The notes under the pieces were generated by a model. The model ran no database searches. It was not told the origin of the DNA and saw only the letters and a list, made by a program, of their open reading frames with translations. 64,000 nt of DNA from Macrostomum hystrix. Lineage: Eukaryota > Platyhelminthes > Macrostomidae. Position numbers and translations under genes: made by a program. The stretch covers positions 3,580,001 through 3,644,000 of the forward strand of contig CATNEN010000033.1 in assembly GCA_950097015.1 (NCBI GenBank), read 5' to 3'. Of this stretch, positions 30,271 to 43,301 are shown one piece after another (the stretch's first letter is position 1; the number at the start of each line of letters is the position of its first letter).

Positions 30271-31609
30271 AGCAGAAGACAGAAGACAGATATTTTTCCA
30301 AAGTCTGATAATTCTAGCAATGTAAATTCAAGCGTTTTATTATATTGTATATCGCGGTTTGTAGTAAATAATGTATACTGCACATGTCACGCAAAACAAA
30401 CAAAGTCAAACTAAGAATTGTTAGGCTTTGATCCAGAAGGCCATGCAACAAGTGTACAACAAAGAAACTACAAGCTATAAGGATAGCATACAGACAAGGA
30501 ACAATGCAGGCAATCAATGTTAAATATAATAACATAATACTACTTCAGTATACATGCCGATGCAGGAAATTCTATGAATGAAAGTTTCAGACCCGACAAG
30601 CACTGCGCAGTTTCACCAAATTACGGTCACGCTCATCACTTGCTTGCTCCGTCGTTTTGCAGCGCTGGACGAGTCCTTTGAAGAAGATGTTGGAAAGGCG
30701 GTGCGCTACAGAAGAGGTGGAAAATTCTTCACCTGGGAAAAAGCAGTCAGCGATCTTGTCAGGAACAGCTGCTGAACTCGAGACGCGAAGCTTGGCGAAT
30801 GCGAAATGAAACTGGCATAGCATGCAGAGACGCAAAAAGTAAAATAGCCAGTCTGGCGAATGCGCTAGCTTGCCCCGAGAGACCATCTCTGTAAATTCGC
30901 ATGCTTTAATGTCTCCAAATCCGGCATCAGTGTTCGTAGGCAGTCCTTCCTTGGCGGCAATATAACTTTAAAACTGTAAAATAAAACTGTAAAAACGTGT
31001 TTCAAATCGATCGAATTAAGTGTTTCGGTTAAAACTGGTTGCTGAAGGTTGTAAAGGATTCAGATTTGAAATTTTTTGCTCACGTCTCGAAAAAAACTCA
31101 ACTCCCACGAGTAAAATTCTGGTCAGCAGAAAACTTTGAAAATCGGACTCAAAAACTTTTCAGCATAAAATGGCCGTTTCCCGTCCCGAGTATTCAGTAG
31201 TCCCTGCTCTTTTATTTAGTCATGGCAGTCTAGTCCACATATATAAAATAAAGCTCAAAAAGAGAAATATCATCTATCATAACAATAAAAGATGCGTCGC
31301 TCTCGAGCTCAAAGGGCTTGTTAAGGTCGTGTGTTGCCAACATGGAGTTATTCGTTAGCGTGATTTTATAGTGTAAATTAAACAATTTTCTGATATCTCA
31401 TTATTGCAGTCTTTAATGCCCAAATGATTTTTATTTATTTTTCTTCTGTTTCTATATTCATAGCTCTCTTATATATTTAAAAAATTGTTTATCTGTCCGC
31501 TTGTTGTTTAGTAACAGCATTATTGTAATCGATTTAATATGTAATGTCCACTTTTTATTTTATTCCGCGATTTTTCTATCTGCGCTCTTTTAGTAGACCT
31601 GCTGGAAAT
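30271..31609. other. Intergenic DNA upstream of SAXO, no recognised gene
   Basis: Short open frames on both strands (for example 30578-30775 and 31170-31358) match nothing I know. The last few hundred bases are AT-rich and presumably contain the SAXO promoter, but no clear TATA box or initiator can be assigned. Confidence 0.5.
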
Positions 31610-34600
31610 ATGAAATCGTCACGCCCAGAGCAGTGTATATGCGAAATCTGTAATTGTGGGTAAGTAAATATTTATAGGAAGTGATTTTTATGAATGAATT
31701 ATCACGATATTTACGTGAATGCTCTATACAACATATGAATTCATGTCATGTCATTGAAAAAGAAAAAATAAAGAACCCAATTCATGACTTTTATTTCCAT
31801 TGCCTATTTTATGATTTGCAATAATATTCAATTTAAACTGCCTAAACGGTTGACCCATCAAACCGATCAATTAGCTAGCTGAAAAAAGCAAACATAAAAC
31901 ATAATTCATAAATGTCATCTAGCAATATAAATGTAAGTTTTTTAGACTAGCAACCTTTGTTGTGACTTTCTTAGGTTATACAGCAAGATTTTGTTTTGCA
32001 TTTTAGCAACTAAATTTAATTTCTTAAATCCCAAAGAGTCCATATTAATTTAGCCCACACAATGTACATGTATGATGTATTGTTAAAGAAAAGGTAGGTA
32101 GACCAATAATAATTTTATTCAACTCATTTGATTGACTGCTATTAATATTTTATTATTATATAATATTATATTATAATATTAAAATATAATAATATTATAT
32201 TTTATTATAACTGTTTTAGCAGCCTTTAAATATGTGAGAGTAGAAATATAATATTGTCCAATATTATAGTATATTATATTATAGTATATATTATATTATA
32301 GTATATCTTACATTTTTATAGACTACCTAAAATTCAACTTGGAAAGCGTATGCAAGTAATTCAAGTATAGATTCGTATTTTTTAACATTTTAAATCTTAA
32401 CATATCTATGTAATCTAAATCTAATGCAGTTTACCATTATAGTCATGTTTGTTAAAAAAAACGTGTAAAGTGCTTTTGAAGTTCTCGGTTCTGTTTAAAA
32501 ATAATTGCAAATGAGCGACCTCTTGTTTAGAACTGACCAATCTTCTAAGCGAGAGTTTTATTCAAAAGTATAACCCTGAACCCTGCAATACAGCCGGCAC
32601 CGATGCAAGGTTCATCCGAATCGGCCGTTGCGCGATGGTCCGTGCAACCTGTCCGAGTACAACAACAAATACATCCAACATCCCATGCAGCCTGTGTCTA
32701 GCTTCAAGCCGGCGGCCCGTCCAGCCGCTGGCGATGGCCCGCTGTCGGACCAGACCACTCACCGGGTGGACTACATTCCCCACCCACTGGAACGCCCGCA
32801 CCTGCACCAGCCGGATCAGTACAGGCAGCCGGAGGGTGCTTTCGAGGACACCACCATGTACAAGAAGGACTACACGCAGAAGCAGGGCGGCCCAGCCCAG
32901 CCTATTAAGCGGGACGTGAAGAGAGGCGCGCTTGGCGAGTTCCAGGTAGGCAGCAGTCTAAAGAATTTAAGTTTAATAATAATAATAATACTTTATTACA
33001 CCTGCCAGCTATTCTGTGGTGCATCTGAATGCTGTGTACGTCTTTACAGTCCATGGACTGTGGGGACGCCATACGCACCCTCAATTACCGCAGCTAATGC
33101 TGGCATCCATATCTCAAACAGCTGATTGAGCTGAAACAGAGTTAAATGACACGAAAGGAAACAAATTGTTCCAGCGTAGTAGGGAGTCGAACCCCCGACC
33201 TTCAAGTCATGAGTCCCAACCTCTAACCACTAAGCTACAACCCCACATATTTCTAATAAGTACTTGCATTATTACATACTTTTTTCTCGTTTTCCTCCCA
33301 GGGTGAGCCGACGTACAAGCACGACTACAGGCGCTGGGAGCTGGCCAAGCCGGACCGTGGTGGTCCCCAGAACACCTGGGAGCCGCCGCGCGATCCCTTC
33401 GGCGGCGTCCCGACCTACCAGACCGACTACGTGCCCTACGCTGTCCGGCCCACGGCCAGCTTCAAGCCGAACGAGGCGGCCAAGCTGTCCCAGGCGCCGC
33501 TGGAGGACATGACCGACTATCGGCAGTCCTATGTGCCGCATCCGTTGGAGCGCCGCCAGGAGAAGGAGCGAGCCGGTTGGAATCGGCCGGCTGTGCCATT
33601 CGACGGTATGAGCACTTTCACGCGCGACTACACGCCAAAGGGTGCCGCCCTGCGCGCCTCAATGAAGCCGGACGCTCGACCCTACGCGTCAAATGCGCCG
33701 TTCCACGATGACACCACCCACCGCGTGGACTACAAGCCCTGGGAGCTGTCCCGGCCGTTCGTTCATCAGGCCGGCGCGTACGTACCGCCCGAGGGTGCGA
33801 TCGACGACACGACCACCTACGTGAAGGACTACCCGGTGCATCCGCTGGTCAGGCAGACTTACGCCAAGCGGCCGGACCGCGGACAGCCCAGCGGTCCGTT
33901 CGAGGACGCCACCGACTATAAGTGAGCCTTCCTTGACTCAATTCAGAAACCAAATTTACCTCGCCGGTTAGAGACAGATAATCTGAAATGCGAGAGCCGG
34001 CCGGATTGAATGTGAAGAGACGAGACAACAAAGAATAAATGGTCAAGCGAGAGGAATAGATAAAAAGAGATGAGAGCGACAAGATCAGAGTATGAGAGAG
34101 AAACATACGAGACAGTGGAGAGATGAGACAGTGGAGAGTTGAGACAGTGGAGAGATTAGACAGTGGAGAGATGAGACAGTGGAGAGATGAGACAGGAGAG
34201 ATGAGACAGTGGAGAGATGAGACAGTGGAGAGATGAGACAGGGGGGGAGACGAGATAGTGGAGAGATGAGACAGTGGAGAGATGAGACAGGGGGGGAGAC
34301 GAGATAGTGGAGAGATGAGACAGTGGAGAGATGAGACAGTGGAGAGATGAGACAGGGGGAGACGAGATAGTGGAGAGATGAGACAGTGGAGAGATGAGAC
34401 AGGGGGGGAGACGAGATAGTGGAGAGATGAGACAGTGGAGAGATGAGACAGTGGAGAGATGAGACAGGGGGAGACGAGATAGTGGAGAGATGAGACAGTG
34501 GAGAGATGAGACAGTGGAGAGATAATACATTCGACGTACGAGAGACGAGTGCCAAAGTGCCAATAATTGATCATCTACGATCTGAACAATTGTTCGTAAT

Positions 34601-36294
34601 CGCAGGGACAACTATCGGCAGTGGCAGATGGGCAACCGGGTGCGCGCCGGGCCGAACCAGCAGTACCAGCCGAATCCCGTGCCATTCGAGGGCCAGAGCA
34701 CCACGTCGTCGCACTTTGTGCCCCACCCGTTGGACGTTCGACGCAGCTTCAAGCCGACGCACGGCGCGGCCCAAGCCGACGGGCCGTTTGACGGCACCAC
34801 CCTGTACCGGTGAGCACAGCCAGGCAGCTGGTTTCGATAATGTCAGTATGATGGCGATAATGGCTGATTTCGATATTGACACTACTTGCAGTAGTGTCCT
34901 GGGTCACTTTCCCCTCAAGTCAAGTCTAAGTTTGTGTCGTGGAAGCTCCTGGCGTAAAAGTTTTCAGATAATTTTTTCATTTGAGATTAAGCAATTAACT
35001 TGAAAGATAACTTGACTGCCGGCATGCCTAGACTCGTTTGTGTTGACATTGTGGGGCTTTTATCTTGGAAATGCCACGATGACCTAAGTAAAGATTCTTG
35101 CAACAGAAATCTTACCTTGGCCAGTGCTTATTTCTCCAGTCTCAAATTTCTCAAAAACTAGTTTATTAGACCATAAAAGACCCCACTTTCACCTGCACAG
35201 TCTCGCCATAGTCTAACGTAAGCCTAAATTCAAGTTTTTCGCATCACCTGCTAGCACTGCAGCGATGCCACGGACGCCCGCTTCTCGTGTCCCGGATTTC
35301 ACCTACAGCGACCCCCCCTGCATTTTCCAGATCAGCAAGCTAAATAGGGAAGTAAGCAAGGAGGGGATAGGAAAGAATGCTGCCGCGAAAATAATAATTT
35401 CCCTGCTAGAACAGGCAGGTTGCACTGCCCGGGTGGTCCACGCTTTTTGGCATCTAGGGAGACCAGCCATTTTTCCTCTTCCAATCCCCTACAGCTCGCT
35501 CGGGTCCGTCCTGCTAGCCGCCCCGCCCACTGATCCGTTCATTGATTGTCCTGATTGATGGCTGGGTCTTTGTGACGTGTGGTGGTTGGTAGGGCCAGGT
35601 TGTGCTGTGTCGCCTTTCCACCGACCAGTGCAGCTGTTGCACGGGTGGGCTCTGCAGGGTGGCGGTGGGCCAGTGAGGCGAGGCCTCGCTTGAGAATTTG
35701 CAGCAGATGCAGGCGGGCAATAAATCTGTCTGATTTGTTTTTCTGAGGGGCAGGCTGCCTGGGGCTGCTTAGCTTAGCATGGCTTAGCTTAAAGCACTGA
35801 GCTAAGTAAAAAGTGCGCCGGATTAACGCTCGGAAATTCGATTTAGGCGAACTGGCTGGCCGGCTTTGCGGGGTTGTAAATATTTCAGCATCTCGCCGCG
35901 ACAACTCGCGCGCGTGGCTCATTGGCGACGGAAACGGAATATTTGGAGATCCGGTCGAATTTCTGTGCTTAGCGAGTGTTTTTTATGCACGAAATTGGCC
36001 AATGTCACGATAGGCGCTGTGGGTTGCGGGACGTTTGCAGGTGGTCTATGTGGGATCCTAATCCAGAATTCTTCTGATCCGAAAAACTAGTTTAACCGCG
36101 CCCTTCCTCGCAGCATGGAATACGTGCCCAAGCACTCCGAGCCCTGCCCGGCCGCCACTCTGGAGACGAACGCGTCGCGATTCCGTTACCAGGGCAACGA
36201 CGATCGCGGCCACCAGGTCTACGTGCCCAAGGAGATGTCGCTGGGCACGACCGTCACGGACCTGTCCAACGGTCGAGTTGTTACCGTCAACTGA
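31610..36294 (+). CDS. SAXO: SAXO-type stabiliser of axonemal microtubules, five exons
   Basis: Exons 31610-31659, 32594-32945, 33302-33921, 34606-34809 and 36114-36294 join in frame to 468 residues, close to vertebrate SAXO1 (about 470). Exon 1 encodes the family's Cys-rich start (MKSSRPEQCICEICNCG), which continues as GRHRC in exon 2; all introns are GT-AG. The body is a series of microtubule-binding repeats with recurring DTTTYxxDY, THRVDY and PHPLER-like phrases spaced about 30-35 residues apart. SAXO proteins bind and stabilise microtubules in cilia and flagella. The last exon ends with a VPKEMSLGTTVTD-type tail and TGA at 36292-36294. Intron 1 is 934 bp; intron 2 holds a SINE and intron 3 a minisatellite. 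Exon 1 rests on motif and phase agreement. Assignment to SAXO1 or SAXO2 is not possible. Confidence 0.92.
32150..32310. repeat. AT palindrome cluster in SAXO intron 1
   Basis: The run consists almost wholly of overlapping ATTATAATATTATA-type palindromes, followed by TATAGTATATTATA repeats. Such DNA can form hairpins and is hard to assemble, so small errors here are possible. Confidence 0.7.
32971..33244 (-). mobile_element. tRNA-derived SINE in SAXO intron 2
   Basis: On the minus strand the element begins GGGGTTGTAGCTTAGTGGTT, an RNA polymerase III A box, and continues to a B box (GGGGGTTCGACTCCC) about 40 bp later, with a cloverleaf-like head of about 75 bp. A 180-bp unrelated body follows, and the element ends in an (ATT)n tail at 32971-32990. 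The orientation is opposite to the host gene. Confidence 0.75.
34110..34523. repeat. 16-bp minisatellite in SAXO intron 3
   Basis: The unit GAGACAGTGGAGAGAT is repeated about 25 times, with a variant block containing GACAGGGGGGGAGACGAGAT inserted several times, giving a longer-period pattern. Open frames across it on the reverse strand are by-products of the repeat. Confidence 0.9.
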
Positions 36295-38426
36295 AAGTCG
36301 GACAGCTCCTGGCATGAACTGCCGGACTTAAGGCTGCAACAGACCTGGAATCACTATAATTGCTTCTATCAATTAGACTCACTGCTTTGTGGCACTGGCT
36401 GCTGGAGTTAATATGACCTCCTGCTGATTGTTCTAATAGCGAGGCCCACAGATTTACTATCCAAGTTGACAGAATCCAAACTCCAGTAGTGAGTGCTGCC
36501 TTAGCTGCCAGTTATACTCGTAGATTACGTTGCTCTTTATATTTAAAAAGTCTATCTTTGTAATCAACAGAGAAGTTCATCACTATACACAGGTAAATCG
36601 TATTTCGTAAAATCCTAACGAACAGTTTTTTGATCCATACTTGTTTATTACTGGATTACTGGACTTTGTTTAAACAGATAAAAATGTGCGGGAAATTTGG
36701 GTGCTGGATTTTATTCCCATTTGCTCCCATCCAACAAGTTTTCTGTCCGTAATTTTTCCCAGGCTACGTACTGCGAGATATAATTAGCTGTGGGTATATT
36801 TGATGAAATCCATGACCTGGCTGCCTTTTTCATACTCGTAAATGCTTCCTAAAATAGTTTTTTTTCCATAAATCCTGTACCGAACCTTCCGTCTAGAATT
36901 TAGTTTCATTTCGCTGAATCGCAGCTGATGATCGTTTTTCTGGCTTCGACATTTTTCCTCCATAAAATCTCAATGGATATTTTTCTTACTTTTTACTCTT
37001 CATTGAGTGGGTGACTCAAACTGGTTTTCTGCGACTCAATCAAATCTATTTTTTATGACTTTTGAAAGTTTTCCAAATTTTTGCGGAGTCCCGAAACAAT
37101 CTCAACGCAGTTTTTTGTCGTTGTCTTTTTTCCCCTTAGCTTCCTCAGCTATCGAGGCCGGCATCGGAGCCTCTCTTAACTTTAAGTTCGAGCGCCGTCC
37201 CTTAAGACAGTTTGTAGACAGGTCTAGCTTAGCACTGCTTTGCATCGATGTTTTCCCTATCCTACAACTTTTTCTACAAGTTTTTGTCCCTATTTTTTTC
37301 TACTAAATTCCAGATGTTAGTTTTTGCTCTTCCACAACACAATAAGGTCGAGCAGACTCAGAAGTTGCTCAGAAGTGTCTGGTGTGCTAGTTTCACTGAA
37401 AAGCTACCGACTGTTACATGGACAGTTGTCCGTTTTCATCTGCATTAGCAGGGGTTGAGTGGCAGAGCGGTCCCTGGGCTCGATTCCGCGGCGAGGCCAC
37501 ATTCATTTGGTGCGCAGTCGCGGAGAGAAGGCTTGGGGGCTTGTCGCGCAATTTACGCCCTTGAGGACCAACCCCCAAGGCACAGTGAAGGTGCACACTG
37601 CCTGCCTATGAGAAACACCTGTATCTGTGTGCGTGTGTGCTCAGGAGACAGCGAAATGGGCAGAATTGATGTGCCATTGATGTACCATTGCCCGCAGCCC
37701 TTCAGCAATTATTATATTATTACCAGCGTTGGCTGGGGTAACTAAGTCTGGTTGTGGCACCGCTCCCACTCATGTCCATGGACCGCATATCAGGCCCAAT
37801 CGAGGCAGGTGTACTTCGACTCGACAACAGTTTAAGCATGTCCTAATTTCTTAGAGAATTTTCAGTCTTGCAGTTTTTCATGTCACCGAAACCAGTTGAG
37901 GGTTTCTCAGACGAAAATGGGACAGGGTGCAAGGTGCAAGACTGACAGGTTGTTATTGATTTGCCAGACAGTTGCTGAATCAGGCTGGATCGACTCGGCC
38001 CTATTTAATAATCTCTTACTTCGCTTGGTGAGCTTAGCGAAGTGAGAATTAGTGGAACGGGTGGAGAGAGGCGAGTGGAGGGGGGAGAGAGAAACAGTTG
38101 AGGGGAGTTACGCTAGTCATGTCGCCCAGAAAGCGAAGGCGAGCCTAGCTTTATTGAAGCCAGTAGCCAAAACTTTTTTGTAATAATCCTAACAAAACTG
38201 AAAAAAGCAATCGGAACTTCGCTTGGTTTTCATGCAAGATCGAAAAAAGTTTGTCAATGCAAACCCGCTCGGCGGACGTGCAAAAGCTGGGCTTTCCCCT
38301 TCGGCTGGCAAAGCTTTTGAGCAAATAAAGTGGCTGAGCTGTGCGAGCAGGTGGCTCGGGAGCGGCTAATCTCGCTGCTGTTTGTTGAATAACAATCTTC
38401 GCCCAATACTGCTGATGCTAGCACTG
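36295..38426. other. Intergenic DNA after SAXO, no recognised gene
   Basis: Apart from a possible SINE at 37451-37750, no gene or RNA is recognised. Short T-rich frames near 37000-37450 are not convincing. Confidence 0.5.
37451..37750 (+). repeat. Possible tRNA-derived SINE, shortened head
   Basis: GAGTGGCAGAGCGGTC resembles an A box and GGGCTCGATTCCGC a B box, but they are only about 20 bp apart, so the tRNA-like head would have lost its anticodon arm. The downstream part has no coding capacity and includes a short ATTATATTATTA run. Confidence 0.35.
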
Positions 38427-38595
38427 CAGGCAGGCAGGCAGACAGGCAGGCAGGCAGGCAAGGCAGGCAGGCAGACAGGCAGGCAGGCAGGCAAGGCAGG
38501 CAGGCAAGGCAGGCAAGGCAGGCAGGCAGGCAGGCAGGCAAGGCAGGCAGGCAGACAGGCAGGCAGGCAGGCAAGGCAGGCAGGCAAGGCAGGCA

Positions 38596-38629
<34 letters not shown>

Positions 38630-38785
38630 ACAGGCAGACAGACAGACAGACCGGTAGGCAGGCAGGCAAGGCAGGCAAGGCAGGCAGACAGACAGACAGA
38701 CCGGCAGGCAGGCAGGCAAGGCAGGCAAGGCAGGCAGGCAGACAGACAGACCGGCAGGCAGGCAGGCAAGGCAGGCAAGGCAGGC

Positions 38786-38830
<45 letters not shown>

Positions 38831-39279
38831 GGCAGGCAGGCAAGGCAGGCAGGCAGGCAAGGCAGGCAGACAGACAGACAGACCGGTAGGCAGGCAGGCA
38901 AGGCAGGCAGGCAGGCAGGCAGACAGACAGACAGACAGGCAGGCAGGCAGACAGACAGACAGACAGGCAGGCAGGCAAGGCAGGCAGGCAAGGCAGGCAG
39001 ACAGACAGACAGACCGGTAGGCAGGCAGGCAAGGCAGGCAGGCAGGCAGGCAGGCAGACAGACAGACAGACAGGCAGGCAGGCAGACAGACAGACAGGCA
39101 GGCAGGCAGGCAAGGCAGGCAGGCAGGCAGGCAGGCAGACAGACAGACAGGCAGGCAGGCAGGCAGGCAAGGCAGGCAGGCAGACAGACAGACAGGCAGG
39201 CAGGCAGGCAAGGCAGGCAGGCAGGCAGGCTTGCAGGCAGGCAGGCAGACAGACAGACAGGCAGGCAGGCAGACAGACA

Positions 39280-39317
<38 letters not shown>

Positions 39318-39321
39318 CTTG

Positions 39322-39356
<35 letters not shown>

Positions 39357-39392
39357 ACAGACAGACAGGCAGGCAGGCAGGCAGGCAGGCGG
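38427..39392. repeat. Large CAGG/CAGA tetranucleotide array
   Basis: Nearly 1 kb consists of GGCA and GACA tetramers. Blocks of GCAGGCAGGCAAGGCAGG alternate with runs of CAGACAGACAGA and CCGGTAGG or CCGGCAGG junctions, a higher-order pattern. The long cysteine-rich open frames on the reverse strand arise only because the 4-bp unit lacks stops; they are not genes. Confidence 0.95.
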
Positions 39393-41740
39393 GCAGAAAA
39401 CGGTCAAACTGTGTCCCGCCTGCATCTGGCAGAGATGGACGAATGCGTGTCACTCAGCCGAGCTCAAAGGCAAACCCAGCACTAAAAAAGATCTACAGAG
39501 AAGGCAAACTTGAGAAATGAGCACAAGATGAAGGAGGAGGAGGAGGAAGAGATAAAACACATTCTGCTGACTGACGGCCAGGAAATGGGCGGGACGGAAA
39601 GATGCTGAAGCGCCTGCCGACTGTGTCCGCCCTCTGAGGCCAATTTCATCCGCTTGTGATAGTCGCGAAATGGCGACACGGCATGGCTGGAAAGGGTGGC
39701 AGCGGGAATGGGAGATAGACTCGATCAGTCTTCTAGTCCCGACGGTCTGTAATAACAGTCTCCTAGCTGCTGTGGCAATCTACTTGAGCATGAATTATCC
39801 CCCCTCTCGCTGTCAACTCAAAGCGGATGGCTGGCCAGCATTGTCTAGTCGCTCGGCTGATCAGTAAGCCAAATATCCCTCAGCTAAGTGACTCGTGTTT
39901 TTCCTCTCTCTCCCCACGAAGTTTATCCTAATCCTGTTGAGTGAATTTCTCCTCCTTTTTCTACTTTTTACTTCCACAAGCTGATGTTGTTCGCAAGACT
40001 ATGGCTGACTCTGTAAAACTAGGGGACAATTTTCCTTAGCCTTCTCGGCATTTTATTTCTATCAGGGAGTGGAGACAGATGCGGGCAGATGCTCTTGTAA
40101 GAAGTAGGTATGTGGCAGACGGAGGCTAATAATTGGGCGGGCGGTCAATGGGAAGTTAATTTGCCTACTGGATGATGCGGAGGGTCGGAGAGTCATTGAG
40201 TTGCTCAATAAAATGGCAGAACTGGCTTCCAGGCCTGAGGTAAGAAAACTTGGTGATGAAAGGAGGGAATGGTCGAGAGGTGACGCGGATGACGGATGGA
40301 CTCTGTGGAAGTGGATGCCTCGGAGCTCAGCGGTGCAGCCAAGACGGTCTCTTCTCCAATGCCGCGGAACACTGATTTTGCGTGAATAGAGCTGGCGTAC
40401 GCACTGAGGCATCAGGCCGGTGGGCAAAGTGCAGGCTGAAGAGGGCGCCAGTCGCCCATTCACTCGCATGCAGGCCGGCCGGCCGGCCCTGAATGGCAGC
40501 TGGCAGCCGCGGCCTTATCGCGGAAGGTGAGAGAGCGACTTGGAGAGAGACGGGCGGAGTGGCAGAGATGGAGGCCCGGCAGAAAATTCCTTGGTCTGGG
40601 ATCTCCCCCCCCGTGCGGGAATCAGTGTTGACTCTGCACTCAGTGGGATTGTGTGGATGACGGAGGCTGCGAGAGCCCTCCCACCCATCGTATCCCCTGC
40701 CGTTTCCCGCTCTGTTTGACTAGGGGAGAGCTGCCAGGTAACCAAAGTCCAACCCGACCTCGGGCTCCGCTCTCCACTCAGAACTGGGCTTGGAGCTGGC
40801 TTGGGAAACGCCTCCTGGATCCGGGATGCCCGCCTGCTGCCGCCGCTGCTGCCCAGCAATTTCCCGGGCTTGGCCAGCCGGGGGGCCGTCTACCAGCCTC
40901 ACCCGACTTCCGTAGAAGCAGAGCTTCCGCTCGTCAGCCCACCTCCGCCGAGAAACTCCCGCCAGACTGTGAGCAGCTCCCATAGTTTTGCTTGACGCGC
41001 GCCGGCCTCTCGTTTCTGACTCAAGTATTTTGCGCCAGACTGCGGAATTCGAGAAAAAAATTCATGGCGACGTCACACAATTTCCAGGAAGAACAGATCA
41101 GGGGATATGGGGAAAATAACGGGTCTTTCTCTGCATTTTGTTCCGAATATGAGCTCAGTGGCCAAGGCCGGAATCATGCCGAATTCGACGTCTTCGTTAT
41201 TCAAATCCCGGATTTGCCAAGCTTATCCGTTGGGACAGAGCAGCTACATTTATCCCAAGCATCCAGGTGGGCAGGTGATCGGGAGATCTCAGCCTGCCGG
41301 GCTTTGGATTTCCTATTCCCAAATTCAGAAAGTCGCCGCTCGTGTCCTAATTCGAGCAGATTGACATCGGGATTCTCAATTTCCTCCGCAGGAAAAGGAG
41401 GAGTCTAGTTTTGAGTGCGGCTTCCAGCAGCTTTTTTCTAGAAAGTCAGATTTGAGACTGAAGCTCCGCCGCCTCCCCCAGCGTATCCAGGTAGGACCAG
41501 GCCAATCTTAATTAGCCCTGATTTCCCCGCTAATCTCTTGAAGCCCATTGTTTCCGTGGCTTCCCAGTGCAGGGATGAGAATTAAAGATGGCAGCCCACT
41601 CGCTAATCTACCACGCAATATTGCATTTCCTGGACCCGCCATTCCAGGCTGTACGAGCTACTTGAATTTTTTCTGCATTCTCCCAATTAAAAACGCGCTT
41701 TGTTTCCTAGTTTTTTCCTAACTTCCCTTTCACTTTCTGG
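39393..41740. other. Intergenic DNA, no recognised gene
   Basis: The part 40440-41000 is GC-rich with overlapping frames on both strands, but I see no domain, codon pattern or splice structure that supports a gene. It might contain a CpG-rich regulatory region or 5' exons of an unknown transcript. Confidence 0.4.
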
Positions 41741-41756
41741 GCAATATTGATCCTTT

Positions 41757-42252
41757 CTCTACCCAACTTTCCCCCCTCTCTACCCAACTCTCCCCCGTCT
41801 CTACCCAACTCTCTCCCTTCTCTACCCAACTTTCTACTAATAATACCCTACTCATTCCAACTGTATTTTATTCTCAATACCTGCTCAATACCTGCTCTAC
41901 TCCAATCTACTCCAATCTATTCCAATCTACTCCAATCTACTCCTATCTACTCCTATCTACTCCTATCTACTCCTATCTACTCCAATCTACTCCAGTCTAC
42001 TCCAGTCTACTCTAATCTACTCTAATCTACTCTAATCTACTCTAATCTACTCCAGTCAACTCCAATATACTCCAATCTACTCCTATCTACTCCTATCTAC
42101 TCTAATCTACTGTAATCTACTCTAATCTACTCTAATCTACTCTAATCTACTCTAATCTACTCTAATCTACTCCAGTCTACTCTAATCTACTCTAATCTAC
42201 TCCAGTCAACTCCAATATACTCCAATCTACTCCTATCAACTCCTATCTACTC
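41757..42252. repeat. 19-bp and 10-bp tandem repeats
   Basis: A few copies of CTCTACCCAACTYTCYCCC (41757-41835) are followed, after a short gap, by about 37 copies of a 10-bp unit TCTACTCCAA/TCTACTCTAA (41880-42252). Variants with CCTA and CCAG occur in runs. The array lies upstream of INPP1. Confidence 0.9.
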
Positions 42253-42439
42253 AAACCAATCTAATCTATTCTCACAATGATTTTGTAATCCTATTTTTGT
42301 CCTCATGCATATTTAATCCCATTTTTTAACAATCGCAGTCACTCTCTTCACACTGAGCTCGTTTGAGTTAAAAAAAAGACTATTTTTTATTTACGAGTAC
42401 CAACGGCCTTTAAAAACACAGCAGGGCCGCCATACAAGG

Positions 42440-43301
42440 AACGAATAACGCAATCGCGGCTCAGGTCGGGTCAAGCAGCTCGTACGCCTACTCACCACCA
42501 CGCCAGTGCCACTCTCCCCGCTTAGGAGAAATCCCAGTTGGGCTGGGCAGGGGAGCTCGGCAATATTGTTGTCCCAACTAACGGGGCGACGATTTTGAGA
42601 TCACTGCAGCGCCTTGGAGGCTTGCGGGGGTTTGGAACAGGGCAAATACTGACTTGGAGAGAGCTTATTGGAGAGGAAAAACTGAGAACTGGAAGGGGTG
42701 GGCTTCGGCAATCGGGCACACCAACTTGGCAGGCCGCAGCTCGCCCGCCACCCCGCCGCCACCGCTGTCGCCGTTCCGCCCTTCTGCCAGAGGGCTGCCA
42801 GATTCTAGGCGAGGAGCAGGGAGGGGGTGGTTGGGAGGGCTGCGGCCAAAGCCGGGCTGCCGGGTTTCGGAGCACGTAGCTGCCAGGACCTCCAGCGCAG
42901 CCATCAGCCATCGGGGATCAGGGCCCGCGGAGCTAGGAATGGGAGCTAGGGGCATTGAATTGCAACTCCCCCCTCCTCTGCTCCCCTTCCCCGCGTCCCT
43001 CTACCCCTGTCCCGGGACTTCGCATTCTGCTGCTCTCGCACTCCTTTTCTCTAGAGAAGCACTGGCTGAGCTCCTATTGGCTGGCTAATACAGCACAGCC
43101 CCCTCTGGAAGGAAAGGCTTAGTAGAGAGGAGAGAGCCGGCCTGCCTACCCCGGCGCCACTCCCCACACGGTAGCATAAAACGCCCTTCTCGCCCCGCGG
43201 AGACCCCCAGGCGATTCGCTCAGACCAGCCACCTCTCAAGCGGCAATAGAATAAATTAACTAGTTGAGGCAGATTGCCCAGCCAAATCATTCACGCGTTC
43301 A
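42440..43301 (+). promoter_or_regulatory. GC-rich region upstream of INPP1 start
   Basis: About 860 bp before the INPP1 ATG are markedly GC-rich, with runs such as CCGCCACCCCGCCGCC. This stretch probably includes the promoter and 5' leader. No TATA box or defined factor site can be assigned, so this is inferred from position and composition only. Confidence 0.35.

Noticed and set aside
34085-34611. Long frames on the minus strand with Ser/Leu/His repeats
   Set aside because: They are by-products of the 16-bp minisatellite in SAXO intron 3.
38254-39453. Open frames of up to about 400 residues rich in Cys, Leu, Pro and Ala
   Set aside because: They follow from a stop-free 4-bp repeat read in several frames and have no start context, splice structure or non-repeat domain.
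40440-42960. Overlapping GC-rich open frames suggesting a gene upstream of INPP1
   Set aside because: Frames are open on both strands, as expected from high GC, and no domain, splice site or conserved motif was recognised.
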